Source: Chenopodium formosanum
Lineage: Eukaryota > Streptophyta > Magnoliopsida > Caryophyllales > Amaranthaceae
NCBI GenBank assembly: GCA_024500155.1
Contig: CM044871.1
Location: 39,224,228-39,288,227 of the forward strand
Length of the DNA: 64,000 bases
Direction: 5' to 3'
This document shows, piece by piece, positions 10,501 to 22,166 of this stretch (position 1 is the stretch's first letter; each line of letters opens with the position of its first letter). The notes beneath the pieces are model-generated. The model searched no databases, had not been told where the DNA came from, and was given only the letters and a program-made list of their open reading frames with translations. The position numbers and the translations under genes were made by a program.

Positions 10501-11024
10501 TGATTTGGGTATTTTATACCCTGCCAAGTGGCCTAATCAGAGCATGACACGTGTCACTGGAAGGGGCACTTAGTTGGACCATCCAGATGGTGACACGTGT
10601 CGAGCAGATATTGCCCCCTGGGATTGGCGGATTTCAAGGCCCAAATCCCAAGGGGCCCTTTAAAAACGGCGTGCCATAATCCCTAGGTCACCAGATCTTA
10701 GGGAGGGCACACTTTCCAAATGGACCCTATAAATAGGGACATTCTTACATTTATGACAAGACAGAGAATATACACGCAATACGAGACAACACGTCACTTA
10801 CCACAGAGCTGTCGTTTTCAAGGAACACACAACACTTTACCTGAGCTTGGAATCCGAGCAGATAAACTTTACTTACGCACATTTTATTACCGAACGATTA
10901 CTAACTTAATCTTTGGAGGCGGACCACCGACCATCCGGCGGTCCGTTTGCTTTGCAGGTGCAGGCGTCCTTTGTTAAATCTAGTGTCAGTGTTGTAACTC
11001 TCCCAAGGAAAAACCCCCAAAATA
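10501..11024 (+). repeat. Tat-alpha1 5' LTR
   Basis: 524 bp, start TGATTTGGGTATTTTATACC, end CCCCAAAATA (terminal CA mutated to TA; the 3' copy ends AAAACA). It has two ACACGTGT G-box palindromes (about 10547 and 10592) and a TATA box CTATAAATAG at 10727-10736 upstream of a presumed start near 10760. It is about 110 bp shorter than the alpha2 LTR. Confidence 0.92.
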
Positions 11025-11026
11025 TT

Positions 11027-11044
11027 TGGCGCCGTCTATGGGGA
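11027..11044 (+). other. Tat-alpha1 primer-binding site
   Basis: TGGCGCCGTCTATGGGGA lies two bases inside the LTR. From memory the 3' end of plant tRNA-Asp would give TGGCGCCGTTGCCGGGGA. The match here is good for the first nine bases and the last five only, so the primer tRNA is a tentative call. alpha2 and beta1 keep nearly the same sequence. Confidence 0.65.
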
Positions 11045-11057
11045 GAGTACCTCTGAA

Positions 11058-13660
11058 ATGGCTTCACAAGCACCTGTACCAAACCCAGAGGCCAATTGGC
11101 CTTCTAAAGACGTAGAGGTCCAAACGGATCATGACTCAGGTGACGACGCTGATGTTGAAACCTATGTGGATCCAAATGGATCCCTCATCTCAAAACACAT
11201 CCGCATTAAGGAGAGGCGGGAGCGCCACCATGACAAGGCAGGCCCAAGCAAAACTGCTGGTCAGCCAAAGAAGCCCTCGGGGAGGCCAGTTGATCCTTCC
11301 CAGGCGGCAGGATCGACTCCCGTCACTTGAAATGAACTAATGACACTCCTGAGAAGCCTCAGGGGTAAAATCAAACAACTCGCCTCAAAGAAGTCGCCTG
11401 CTCCTAGAAAGGAGCAGTCGGCCAAGAAGCCAGCCCAAGCTGGCAAACAGAAGTCAGTCAGGGGCCGTCAGCCAACTCCTCATCCTGCCCCTAAGGAGAA
11501 GGCCCGACCCCAGTTTGACCTTACTCGGCTCCGTTTCCCAAAAATGGGCACAAGAAAAGCCATCCGGCACATACAACCGGATGGTAGCAAGAAAACGTTC
11601 TCTGACGCTCGGCAATACATTGAGGAGAAGAGAACCCAACTATCAGAGTCGGCTTCAACGTCGACTTATCATGATAGCTTTCGGAATACCTCTGTGAGGT
11701 GATCCCAGTCTGTACATGAGACTCCAGCAAGCAGCCAACGGGTTCAGTCTGGTCCTCATATGATTCAGTCGGCCCAGTACATAGCACAACCATTGTACCA
11801 GGCGCCAGTTTTACCTTACATGCAACTTGCCCTCTTTGGAGGACAGGCGGCATACGGCTATCAGCCGATGGACTGGCAGCTTAGGCTGCAACACCTTGGA
11901 GATCAACCCTCTGCTTTCTCAACGGAAATAACTGAAGCCGTACAGCCGGCTAAAGTTAAAAACGTTCTGGTTGGAGCCTATGACGGGACCTCCAACCCAG
12001 AAGACCACCTGCTAGCATACTCCCACCTCATGTATTTACAAGGGTTGGATGATGTCGCATGGTGTCGTTGCTTTCCTGCCACCCTAAAGGGCATAGCCAA
12101 GGAGTGGTTTGGCAATCTGCCGGCTGGTTGCATAAATAGCTTCAAGACGCTTGCGTTCTTGTTTGCTTCAAACTTCTCTATGAACATCCCAGCCAAAAAG
12201 ACAAGTCTTGACTTGGGCAATGAACAGCAGGGACATAGAGAAGGCTTGCGTTCCTACGTCAGGCGGTTCAATCTGGTCCAAATCTAGATTCATGGGCTGT
12301 CTGATGAGGTCGCTTTCACATACTTTTTTAAGGGTCTGAAGGACGGGTCTGGTTTTAAGTACGAACTCGTCCGCAAACAAATCTTTACTCTGCAAGGAAC
12401 CTTGCGAGAGGCGGAAGCCTATATACAGGCGACCAAACTCTGCTCCTCCAATAAGTAGTCGGACCATCAGAAGTCCAACCGGCAGAAGGAGAGTCAGCCT
12501 GCTCATCCAGCTCCTAAGACAGAAGAGAGCAAAAAGAAAAAGCAAGTCTGGGCCATTGATAACTCTGATCAACTAGCCCAGAAGAAGAAAAAGGAGTGGA
12601 AACCGTACGTCCCAAGGTACGAATTCCACAAGGATTGCTGCTCCATCCTCTTGGAAATTAAGGATTGACTGACTCTTGAAAAGCCGACTCATATGAAAGG
12701 TTCCGTTGAAAATCGGAACAAAAACAAGCATTGCCATTTCCATGAGGATGTTGGCCATTACACGATTGACTGCTTTAGTCTCAAGCGGGAGCTCGACCGT
12801 CTGGCCGAGAAAGGACAGCTGAAGTCTTATGTGAAGTCCAAAGTGACTTCAAGGCAAATCCGGGGTTGTCCAAGAAAAAGACTCCCCAGCCTGCTGTGAG
12901 TGCTGAAACTGACTAAGATCCGGTATACACCATAGCAGGCGGATTTTCCGGTGGTGGCCCGACCATTCGGGGCACCAAGGACCATCTGAGAAAGATGGTC
13001 AATTCTATTGAGGAAGGGGATGCGGCAGGCACATCCACCTTCCCTAAAGTTGTCATCACCGAGCAGGACAGAGGCAAAGTCTGTCGGCCGCATGATGACC
13101 CTTTTGTCATTGAGTGCAAGGTCGCCAACCAGTTGGTTGGCCGAAATCTGATTGACACAGGAAGCTTCTCTGACCTCATCAGCCTCAAATGCTTATCCAA
13201 TCTCAAGTACAAATCGGATAGCTTGATGGAGGTCTCCCACACCCTTGTTGGGTTTAGGGGAGGACTTGTGCACCCAGTCGAACGAATTGACTTACCTGTC
13301 TGCCTGGGAAGCAGGGGAGACAATCGACACATGACTATCCGTTTCCTGGTGGTTGAAGAGCTCACAACTTACAACCTCATATTTGGTCGTCCCACTCTTA
13401 ACGAGTGTAAGGCCGTCATCATCCCTGCTCTCATGCTACTCAAGTATGAGAAGGATGATGGAACAGTCGGCTCCCTTAATGGGGACTAAAAGACGGCTCG
13501 AGAGTGTTACCTCTCGGACGTCAAGCCCGCGGCCGTAGCATCTGGTCGGGGCAAGCAAACAATCGACCTCGACGATGTCGAGGAAGAATAGTCGGCCCCA
13601 CCAACCGGAAAGAAAAGAAAGACTGATCAGCTGGTGGTGGTCAAAAAAGAAAAACAATAG
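11058..13660 (+). pseudogene. Tat-alpha1 gag and protease, multiple stops
   Basis: It starts at the ATG 11058 (MASQAPVPN), 33 bases after the LTR. Order: charged N-terminal part (11058-11700), capsid-like domain (NVLVGAYDGTSNPEDHLLAY to FASNFSMNIPAKKTSLDLG, about 11950-12230), a zinc-finger-like CHFHEDVGHYTIDC (about 12730-12775), and an aspartic protease with LIDTGSFSDLISL at about 13150. In-frame stops include TGA 11328 (CGG in alpha2), TGA about 11700, TAG about 12285, TAG 12456 (CAG in alpha2), TAA 13487 (CAA in alpha2) and TAG 13589 (CAG in alpha2). Most are C-to-T or G-to-A changes. Gag would form the particle and protease would process it. Neither can be made here. Confidence 0.85.
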
Positions 13661-16600
13661 CAATCACTGACCGGGGAGCGGTCGGTTGACCTCTGTCCCC
13701 AGCCTACTGGTGAACACATTGATATCCCTCTGGACGACAGCCGTCCAGAACGGACTGTTAAGGTGGGGACGGTTGCATTTGCAAAGCTGGGTGAAAGCCT
13801 TCACCAATTGCTGAGGGAATTCAAAGACATCTTTGCCTTTGAAGTGGAGGAGATGTCAGGTATCAGCCCGGATCTTGCCATCCACAAACTCACCGTGGAT
13901 CCTAAAAAGAAGCCCATCCGGCAAAAGAAAAGAAACCACGGCGAAGAAAGAAGTCAGGCGGCAGCTGCCGAAGTAAAAAAGCTGTTAGATGCCAAGTTCA
14001 TTCGGCCGTGCAATTTCCCTGAGTGGGTAGCTAACGTTGTGTTAGTAAAAAAGCCGAATGGAACTGGCGGATGTGTGTTGACTACACAGACCTCAACAAG
14101 GCATGTCCAAAGGATAGTTATCCATTGCCTAAGATCGACAGTTTGGCCGACTCAACAGGCGGACATGCCTTGATGAGTTTTATGGACGCCTATTCAGATT
14201 TTCATCAGATCCCCCTGTGGAAAAAAGATCAAGAAAAGACGGCATTCGTCACTGATCAAGGGTTGTTCAGTTATACGGTGATGCCGTTTTGTTTGAAGAA
14301 TGTGCCTGCTACTTTCAAATGAATGATTAACACGGTCTTCATTAATCAAATAGGAAGGAATGTAGAGGCGTACATTGATGAAATGATTGTCAAATCCAAA
14401 CAACAGGCGGATCATCTTGCTGATCTCCGAGAAACATTCGCCACACTCAGGCGGCATAAGGTCATGCTAAACCCAAAAAAGTGTGTCTTTGGTGTTGAGT
14501 CAGAGGCCAACCCCGAGAAAATACAGGCGGTAATCGACATGTAGTCGCCCCGTACTATAAAGGAAGTGCAAAAACTAACAGGTTGTCTTGCGGGCTTGGG
14601 GAGATTTCTCAGTCGGTCTGGCGACAAGTGCCTCTACTTCTTCCAAGCAATAAAAAAGAAGACCAACTTTGAATGGGGGGATGATGCAGAGGCGGCCTTT
14701 CAAAAGCTGAAAACTCATCTGCACTCTTTGCCGTGGCTTGTCAGCCCTTTGCCCAAAGAGAAGCTCTTCATGTACTTAGCCATCTCTGATCATGCCCTTA
14801 GTGCCGTTCTCTTAGCTAAAAGAGACTGCATCCAGCTCCCGGTGTATTTCATTAGCCATGTTCTAAGAAATGCAGAGCTTCGATACCCCATAGTTGAGAA
14901 ACTCGGCCTTGCCCTTTACATGGCCATCAAGAAGCTTAAACCCTACTTCTTGGCGCATACGATAGAAGTCTATACTGACCAACCGATCAAACGGCCACTC
15001 ACAACCTTGGAGTCTTCTGGACGAATGCTCAAATGGGCGATTGAAATGCAAGATATAGAAATCACTTACGAACCAAGGAAAGCAATAAAGGGGCAAGCAT
15101 TCGCCGACTTTATTGTGGAAATGACAAGGCCGGTTGCTCCGGATGATACTAGTCAGGTTTGGAAAGTGTATGTGGACGGGAGCTCCACTGCGAACGGCTG
15201 TGGTGTAGGAATTATCTGTCAGTCTTCTGAAGGAGACAAATACAAGTATGCACTACGGTTCAAGTTCCAAGTCTCTAACAATGAGGCCGAGTATGAAGTT
15301 TTGCTTGCTGCCGTTCGGTACTGTAAGGCAGCAGGGGCAAAGAAAATTGACGCCTGCTCGGATTCACAACTGGTCGTACTCCAAGTTAATGGGACGTACG
15401 AGGCCACTCATCTGGCCATGATTAAATACTTGCAGGCGGTCAAGGATGAAGTTAGGACACTTGAAGAATTCAATCTAACTCAAGTGCCCAGGTCTTCAAA
15501 TAATCAGGCGGATGCTCTGTCAAAGCTGGCATAAAATGAAACGCCTCGGTCAGTTTTTTGGGAGGTCATGGAAAGAAGAAGTATATCTGAGGAAGACCCC
15601 ATTTGAATTCTTAACCGAAGCTCAACTTGGATGGACAGCATCCAGGCCTATCTTATAGACGGCACGCTCCCTGACTCACCACAGGAGGCGGCTGTTCTAA
15701 AAAAACGAGCGGCTAACTTCGAGTTGCGACAAGGAGAACTCTTCAAGGCTGGTTTTCTGAAACCCCTGTTGAAGTGTGTAACCCCTGAGAAGGGTAAGGA
15801 AGTCCTTGAAGAGTTGCATTCGGGATTCTGCGCCTCCAATATAGGCAACAGATCCCTCGCTGCCAAGGCTAGGCGGCTTTACTTCTGGCCAACTCTTGAG
15901 TCGGATGCAATGGAAATGGCAAAAAAATGTGACAAGTGCCTAAAATTTGGCAAGCTCATCCATCGTCCGGCCACAGACCAGACGTCCATCCACAGCCGAA
16001 TACCTTTTGCCAAATGGGGCATGGACATTCTAGGGCCATATACAGCTGCACCAGGCGGTAAGCGCTATATACTGGTGGCTGTGGATTAGTTTACCAAGTG
16101 GATAGAGGTGGAGGCAGTCAAAAACATCAAGACAAAAGATGTCATTTCCTTCATCTGGAGGAACATTATCACTCGCTTTGGGGTACCCATGTCTATGGTT
16201 TTTTACAATGGTCCTCAATTTGAGACGTCTCAACTCAAGACTTGGCTAGGAGAGCAAGGGGTCTCAAGCTTCTTTGCATTAGTCGGCCAGCCTCAAGAAA
16301 ACGGCCAGGTCAAAGCCTTCAACAAGTTAATCTCAGACGGGATAAAAAAGAAAATTGAACGGGCTGGTGGTCTCTGGGCGGATGAATTACCACACGTCCT
16401 CTGGTCCATCAGAACGACTGCTAAAGAGGCAACTAGAGAAACCCCGTTTCTCATGGTGTATGGAGCAGAAGCTGTTCTGCCCATTGAGCACTATGAGCCG
16501 ACTCTACGAATCATGTTGTATGATGAAGAGGCGAACTAGGAGGCCATGCGCCTAGCATTGGACTCACTTCTAGAGCGCAAGGGCAATGCTGCCTTGCGTC

Positions 16601-16737
16601 ATGAGATATACCGTCTGAGAATGACTCGGGCTTACAACAAAAGAGTACACAAGCGTCCTCTCAAAGTGGGGGAATTTGTGCTAAGGAAAATGGAGAAGCA
16701 TCTCCCATTTGGGTGGCACATTGCTCTACAAATATAA
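13661..16737 (+). pseudogene. Tat-alpha1 RT, dual RNase H and integrase, broken
   Basis: The RT has DLNKACPKDSYPLPKID-type motifs characteristic of the Tat lineage (frameshifted near 14068). Its active site reads YIDE at 14371-14382 where the other copies have YIDD, so a catalytic aspartate is lost. There are stops at 14320 (TGA for CGA) and about 14542, and a deletion after FGVES. 14566-15534 holds the RT-linked RNase H and then a second RNase H with VYVDGSS, NNEAEYE and SDSQLV. Two RNase H domains are typical of Tat elements. Integrase (15631-16737) keeps the zinc-binding region (about 15840-15960), the first Asp (WGMDILGPY) and PQENGQVKAFNK, where the catalytic Glu is replaced by Lys. TAG occurs near 16087 and at 16537. 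The C-terminus is deleted directly into noncoding DNA near 16693. Confidence 0.86.
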
Positions 16738-16873
16738 CAAGCAGCCCTACCGAATGCTAAGGCAGCATTCGCAGTCATTTGTTTTAACCGAAAGTGAAAT
16801 TTAAAAGGCCTAAATTTTCTAACTGTTCTAACACAGCTCGAAAACGGTCACTGTTTCATAAGTAGAGGCTAAA

Positions 16874-17121
16874 GAGGCATTAAGCCGGATGCACCTGTTT
16901 TTGCCTAGGGGCAAAGCAGGCAGAACATTCTTGTTAATATACAAGTTAACTACTTAAGCACTTAATGAGGCTTTTGACCGAATGACGCCTGTTCTTTGCT
17001 TTTGGGGCAAGACAGGCGGACAATTCTTTTTAAAGACCATTTGCTAAGTTTTAAACTTATCTTATCTCAAAGAGGCCTATGGCCGGATGCGCCTGTTTTT
17101 AGCTCACGGGGAAAAACAGGC
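16874..17121. repeat. Degenerate tandem hairpin array, Tat-alpha1
   Basis: Three units start with GAGGC at 16874, 16966 and 17071. Each has CCGGATG/CCGAATG followed by a hairpin of type GCCTGTT...AACAGGC (cores about 16892-16923, 16987-17018, 17090-17121). The counterpart in alpha2 is about 45365-45622. Confidence 0.72.
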
Positions 17122-17252
17122 AGAAGATTTCCCCTAGCAAAATTTGCTAAGTTGGAAATTTGAGTTTTGTTTGAGCCAATGGCCGAATGAAAACTTTAAG
17201 TTGCCAATTCTGAATGGATGTCTGCCGAGTGGTTTGGGGCAATCACCATAGT

Positions 17253-17316
17253 GATTGATTGACTTAGAAACCATGAATACTCTTCTGAGTATCAATAATT
17301 TCTAAGTCAATCAATC
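17253..17316. repeat. Long stem-loop downstream of aORF, Tat-alpha1
   Basis: Arms 17253-17281 and 17288-17316 are 29 bases each with a six-base loop. The outer 18 pairs are perfect and the inner ATACT/AGTAT pairs are kept. It is preceded by the short palindrome CAATCACCATAGTGATTG. Confidence 0.8.
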
Positions 17317-17652
17317 TAATAAACCGAAACCACTCGACATCCGCCCAGCGGCAAGAACATTTGCATGGTATACAGGTTATAATACTTAGCCAAAACATGC
17401 AATGAAGAATTCGAAAAATTCAAAAATGCAAGACAACAATATGAATTACTTCAGCCAAATGGCCGAATGGTTTAAATTAAAAAGACCAATCGCCATCAGA
17501 CGACTGGTTAAGATTGTTTTCTGGAAAAGCCAGAGAAATTGTCAAAGTACCCGACCCCTCAGTCGGTAAAGAAACATCAATACTCGGCACGCAGGCCGGA
17601 AAAGCAAGTACATGGACATTCGGCCGCAGAAAAATTAAAAGCTTAAGTGATA

Positions 17653-20407
17653 AGGGGAGAGCCTCTTCATTGGCAGCCGACCTGTTGCCCTTCGGCTGCT
17701 CTTCATCATTTTTCTCTCGCTCCTCCACCTAATCTTCCTCCTCTCCACCAGAGGACGACTCCCCAGAAGAGTCGGACCCGGAGCTTTCCTCGGCCTCAGC
17801 AGCAGCCCTAGCTTCATTCTCAGCCTCGTCAAGAAGGTGAGCGTCGAATGCTTTGATGGCTTCATCAAACTTGGATTTCCAAGTCTGATAGTCCGAGTCC
17901 GGCTGCACAGCCGCCCAAGTGTCCCGCATGATGGCATCATAGTCACTCATCATTTCCTTAGCAAGAGCTTCTCTCTCTTGTTCAGCTACGGACTCAAACT
18001 TGGTCTTCAACTGATGCACCTGGTTGGAGAGGCGCTGCTCCAGGCGGCCCACCCTCTGCTTGGCTCTCTCGGCCTCTTCCTTGGCATCCTAAAGAGGCTC
18101 GAGCTTCTCCTTAAGACTTGTGATTTCTTTCTTAAGGGAAGTGATGTGCAGGCGGGCCGAGTCCAGATCCTTCTTCACCTGCATATTGGCTTCCGCCTGC
18201 GAATACATTATATCAAGCGTCAGAAGCTCATTTTGAGCAATATCAAATTGAGATCGATCCAAGGCGGACTCGGCCCGAGCTTTAGCGGCTGTTACCTCTT
18301 TGGACTTGTCCTTGAGGGGTTGCCTGAGCCCTTGGACGCGCAGCATGGCCTGTAAAAAGAGTCGAATGGTTAAAACCAAGCGGATAAAGACTTGAGCAAA
18401 CAAAAAAAAAAAAAAAAAAAAAGAAGAGAATTGCTTAAGTTAAGACTCATACGTCGCAGAGGTTCCCCAAGATGCCATCCAAGTCCAGAGTGCCGACCCC
18501 TCTGACAGACGCTTTGTCGTCAGGATCAACCGCCCTCAGCATGGACTTGGCCATCTGGATTACTGTCGGCCTCTGCACAGGGACTGAGAAGGAAAGAGAG
18601 TTAGAAAAATAACACAAATATATCTGAATGGAAGAACAAAAAAGGCAAACGGTTTTTACCATCGTCCTTTGATTCCTCCTCTTTCCCCAAACTCCTCGTC
18701 TCTCCTGCTGAGCCGACAGCATTGGTGGGTTGCTTGAAGCCACCCTTCGATGTCCTCTGGATATCCGGTTTGCTGATCCCCCTATCAGCTTCGAGAGAAG
18801 AGGCGTCTAGGCCTCTCTTGGGCTTCTAAGCAATGTGCTTCCGGCCGCCCTTGCCGGATGCGCTCACATCACTCGCCCTTGTCTTTTGGATTTTAGGGTC
18901 GGATGATTTTGAGGGACATTTGGTAGGGGCACCCTACATCAACAAGATAAAAAAGTCAGAAATCATTCGGACAAATTTTGCATTAGTCAGAAATGGCAAG
19001 TATAACAGGTTCTCACCTTGTGGGTGCCGCCAGTTTTCTGCTCATCCACCTTGATATGGGTGGTTGCCTCTGCCCTTTTTAGGACATTTGATCTGTATCG
19101 AGCAGCAGATACAGTCGTCTTCCTTGAGGCCGAGAGCTTCTCCATTGCCTTGTCTGCAAAAATGAACAAGTGTTAGCACCATCAAACAAATATTGAAAAG
19201 CAAAATGAAATTGCATATTAAACAAACGGCCGACTACCTCTCGGCATTTCAGAGCTTAGCCCACAGGCGGCTAAGAACGTTTCCTCCTCAAACCATTTGT
19301 ACAAAGGGAGATAACATTGAGGGGTGACCTCCTTGTCCCCCTCATCATTCGTCCTCACGGACACGGTAAACAACCCCTGGTTCAAGCGGCTGTCGGCAGA
19401 CTTGACTATGTAAAACTTAGTCCTCCAACCTTTCCACTTGTTCTCTTTGCCAACAGCCATCATGTACCCCTTGCAAGTGGTCAAGGTGTACCAGCCCTCA
19501 CCGCCCCTAGCAGGCGCCCTGCTCAGATAGTGCATGTAGGCGAACGCTTCAAAGCTCGCCTCCACCTACAGCATCTCACAGGCGGTAACGTACCCCAAAA
19601 TATTAATCCAGGAGTTGGGTACAAGTTGCCAGATACCCAGTTGGTATCCATCCAAGATCCTCTCCACGGCCGGATAGAGAGGGAAGCGGAGGCCAGCTTG
19701 GAAGGCCGCTTCATAGCAGCCGAATGCTCTGTCCTCATAGCTGGCCAGGCTCGGCCAGGTAATGGTGTCGTCCTTGTTAGGGACCGACAAAGTATAGCCA
19801 TAGCCCAGAACGACCTTGCGCCTAAAATTGGCAAGGCCGGATTCCATGGAGTTCCGCCTGCTGTGCGGAACATGATGATAGTAAAGGGCTCTCTCCAAGC
19901 GCTTGGAAGCGCTCGGCTCGGCCCAGCTTTCCCCCTTATCCACTGCCAGGGACTCCCTGGCAGAATCTATTTTTGTTCTTGCCTCCTCCGAGGTTATGGA
20001 GGCGTTCTCTGAAGAAGATGACGAGGCCGACTCGTCATCAGAGCTCTCATCAGAACTAGGGGACCGCCGACTAGATGTGGGCGAATGGTAATAGGGGGGG
20101 TTGGAGGAAGATAAGAAGGGTTGTTAGGATGCTCCGACACCTCACTTCGAGGTACTCTTATTGAGCCGTCTGAATATACAGTCGACCCATCCAAATGGTA
20201 GAAAGTTCCATCGGAGCTATATTGTCTTGCTGTTCTTTTGGTTTTGGCCATAGTGTCCTGCACAGACACGGAAACGGTCGGATTCGGAGAAGTTCGCAAA
20301 GCAGGGTCTTTGGCCAAGCATTTGGCACTGCTAGTTCTAGATTCAGCCGTCCCCGGTGACCGGCTGATCACTATCCTATGCCGTGCCGCATGCGATTGGG
20401 AAACCAT
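17653..20407 (-). pseudogene. Tat-alpha1 antisense extra ORF (aORF), five coding exons, inactivated
   Basis: Minus strand. Exons from sequence and comparison with alpha2: 20407-19238, 19153-19017, 18933-18660, 18572-18453 and 18349 to about 17653, all with GT-AG introns. The last intron has a 19-base A run on the plus strand, that is, a polypyrimidine tract. Exon 1 starts MVSQSHAARH, has MAKTKRTARQ at 20251, and the 'putative gypsy type transposon' type domain (GIWQLVPNSWINILGYVTAC, GWRTKFYIVKS). Exons 2-4 are basic and serine-rich. Exon 5 starts AMLRVQGLRQPLKDKSKEV, is a coiled coil (RLEQRLSNQVHQLK) and ends in an acidic tail (SSGSDSSGESSSGGEEED). Stops: TAG 19568-19566 (CAG in alpha2), near 18828, 18090 and 17730. 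About 100 nt of exon 1 present in alpha2 is missing near 19370. Confidence 0.78.
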
Positions 20408-20758
20408 TTTTTCGAAAAAAAAACGAAGAGAAAATGAAGAAAAAATAGGCGTTACCTTTAGAAGAAGGGTGAACGAGGCTTGGTTGGCTGAAGAACGGTC
20501 GGACAGTTGGCCGAGTGTCGGATGCTTGAAAAGTTAAAACACTTAGGGAATTTTGAGATTCTTTAAGTCAAAAAGTCCAAGATTCTCCAAAGATTCGCAA
20601 AGGTGTGAATCTAAAAGGGGGTCAAACCTTACTATTTATAGGGAGGTAAAACCCTAAAAATTTTCCCTCCAACAGTAACATTTTGAATCCGACCACTCGG
20701 ATACTAACACCTGTCACAGGTGCCACATGCAATACACGTGACCCCTATGAGGGGCAAA
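20408..20758 (-). promoter_or_regulatory. Promoter of the alpha1 extra ORF and polypurine tract
   Basis: No gene. Reading the minus strand, GTGTATTGCATGTGGCACC sequence near the LTR leads to a TATA box TATAAATAG (plus CTATTTATA at 20632-20640) and a 5' leader to the ATG at 20407. On the plus strand the end of this region, ATGAGGGGCAAA (20747-20758), is the polypurine tract that abuts the 3' LTR. Confidence 0.68.
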
Positions 20759-20886
20759 TGATTTGGGTATTTTATACCCTGCCAAGTGGCCCAATAAGAG
20801 CATTACACGTGTCACTAGAAGGGGCACTTAGTTGGACCATCCAGATGGTGACACGTGTCGAGCATATATTGCCCCCTAGGATTGGC
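20759..20886 (+). repeat. Tat-alpha1 3' LTR, left part
   Basis: The first 128 bp of the LTR (TGATTTGGGTATTTTATACC to CCCCTAGGATTGGC) match 10501-10629. It is cut off by family M sequence at 20887. Confidence 0.9.
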
Positions 20887-22166
20887 TTTGTCTTCTTAAG
20901 TGTTCTATTAGAGAGCTAGTTGTTAGAGAAGCTCATGGGAGAGGAATTGCTGGTCACTTTGGCATTACAAAGACCTTGAGTATGTTACAAGAACACTTCT
21001 ATTGGCCTAAGATGCTCACGAATGTGCAACTAGTTATTTCTAGGTGTGCAACTTGTCAAAAAGCAAAGGCTACTTTTCATCAAGGCTTGTATACTCCTTT
21101 ACCTGTTCCAGATTCACCTTGGGAAGATATTTCTATGGATTTTATTGTGGGATTGCCGAGAACACAACGGGGGAAAGACTCTATTATGGTTGTTGTGGAT
21201 AGGTTCTCTAAGATGGCTCATTTTGTTCATTGTCACAAAGTGGATGATGCTATGAAAGTGGCGGAATTATACTTCAAAGAGATTGTTAGATTGCATGGAG
21301 TTCCGAAAACTATTGTGAGTGATCGAGATACAAAGTTCATGAGTTTCTTTTGGAAGTCTCTATGGAAGCTTGTGGGAACTAAATTGCTCTTTAGTACATC
21401 TTACCATCCACAAACTGATGGACAAACCGAGGTTACTAATCGTACTCTTGGTGCGCTTTTGCGTGGGTTAGTGAGTAAGACACAAAAGGATTGGGACATC
21501 AAGTTAGCTCATGCGGAGTTTGCTTATAATAGATCACCTACATATGCTACCAAACATAGTCCTTTTGAGGTAGTCTATGGAGTCAATCCGAAACTTCCAA
21601 TTGATCTTGTTTCATTGCCTAAGGGTGAGTTAATTCACAAAGATGCCGAGTCTAAGTTGAAGAGTACGCTAAAATTACATGCTCAAGTTCGAACAAGAAT
21701 AGAGAAAGTAAATGACATGTACAAAGCTAGAGCAAACAAACATAGAAAGCAACAAGGTTACAATGTTGGTGACTTGGTATGGTTACATTTGAGAAAGGAA
21801 AGATTTCCAGGAAAACGCAAGAATAAGTTGATGCCTAGAAGTGAAGGTCCTTTCAAGATTATTGAGAAGATCAATGACAATGCTTATAAGTTAGAACTTC
21901 CGGGAGAATATGGAATTAGTGCTACATTCAATGTTGGCGATTTGGCTAAGTATATTCCTGATGAAGAACTTCGAGATTTGAGGACAAATTCTTTCGAAGA
22001 AGAGGAGGATGATGCAAGTCTAAGCATGGAGAACTTCGAAGATTTGCTTATCATGCATCAAGATAGCTTGTCCCTAAACATTGATTCAAGCCAAGCATTA
22101 CATGGACACTTTCTTGGATATCAAAGCAAAGCCACAGTTTGCTTAGTGGCTTTTCTTGGAGTCTAG
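20887..22166 (+). pseudogene. Family M1 integrase and C-terminal pol, 5'-truncated
   Basis: The open frame covers the whole integrase. The zinc-binding part has EAHGRGIAGHFG and CATCQKAK. The catalytic core has MDFIVGLP (first Asp), VSDRDTKF (second Asp) and DGQTEVTNRTL (Glu), so all three acidic residues are present. A C-terminal region with WLHLRKERFPGKRKNKL and EYGISATFNVGDLAKY follows. I see no chromodomain. The last 52 codons, from DASLSMENFED to LGV and the stop at 22164-22166, lie inside the LTR. Only the upstream gag, protease, RT and RNase H are missing. It has no promoter of its own. Confidence 0.85.

Larger units (their letters stand above)
16738..17652. other. Noncoding zone between convergent pol and aORF, Tat-alpha1
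   Basis: About 0.9 kb without a supported gene. It contains a small palindrome GAATGCTAAGGCAGCATTC near 16752, three degenerate tandem units (16874-17121) and a long hairpin (17253-17316). The arrangement parallels the beta elements although the sequence is unrelated at base level. alpha2 carries the same at 45195-46143. Confidence 0.65.

Noticed and set aside
13353..13538. Small open frames overlapping pol on either strand, here and throughout
   Set aside because: They follow from codon composition of the real frame, lack family motifs and are not conserved between copies.
17720..18360. Plus-strand frame rich in Leu/Gly opposite the aORF coiled coil as a membrane protein
   Set aside because: The complement of heptad-rich Glu/Lys/Leu codons gives such hydrophobic frames, and the minus strand has the spliced gene.
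18404..18422. A19 run (and T25 at 62222-62246, T run at 7832-7852) as poly(A) tails of retroposed copies
   Set aside because: They lie next to splice acceptors in introns of the aORFs on the coding strand as T tracts, at matching positions in several copies, so they are expanded polypyrimidine tracts.
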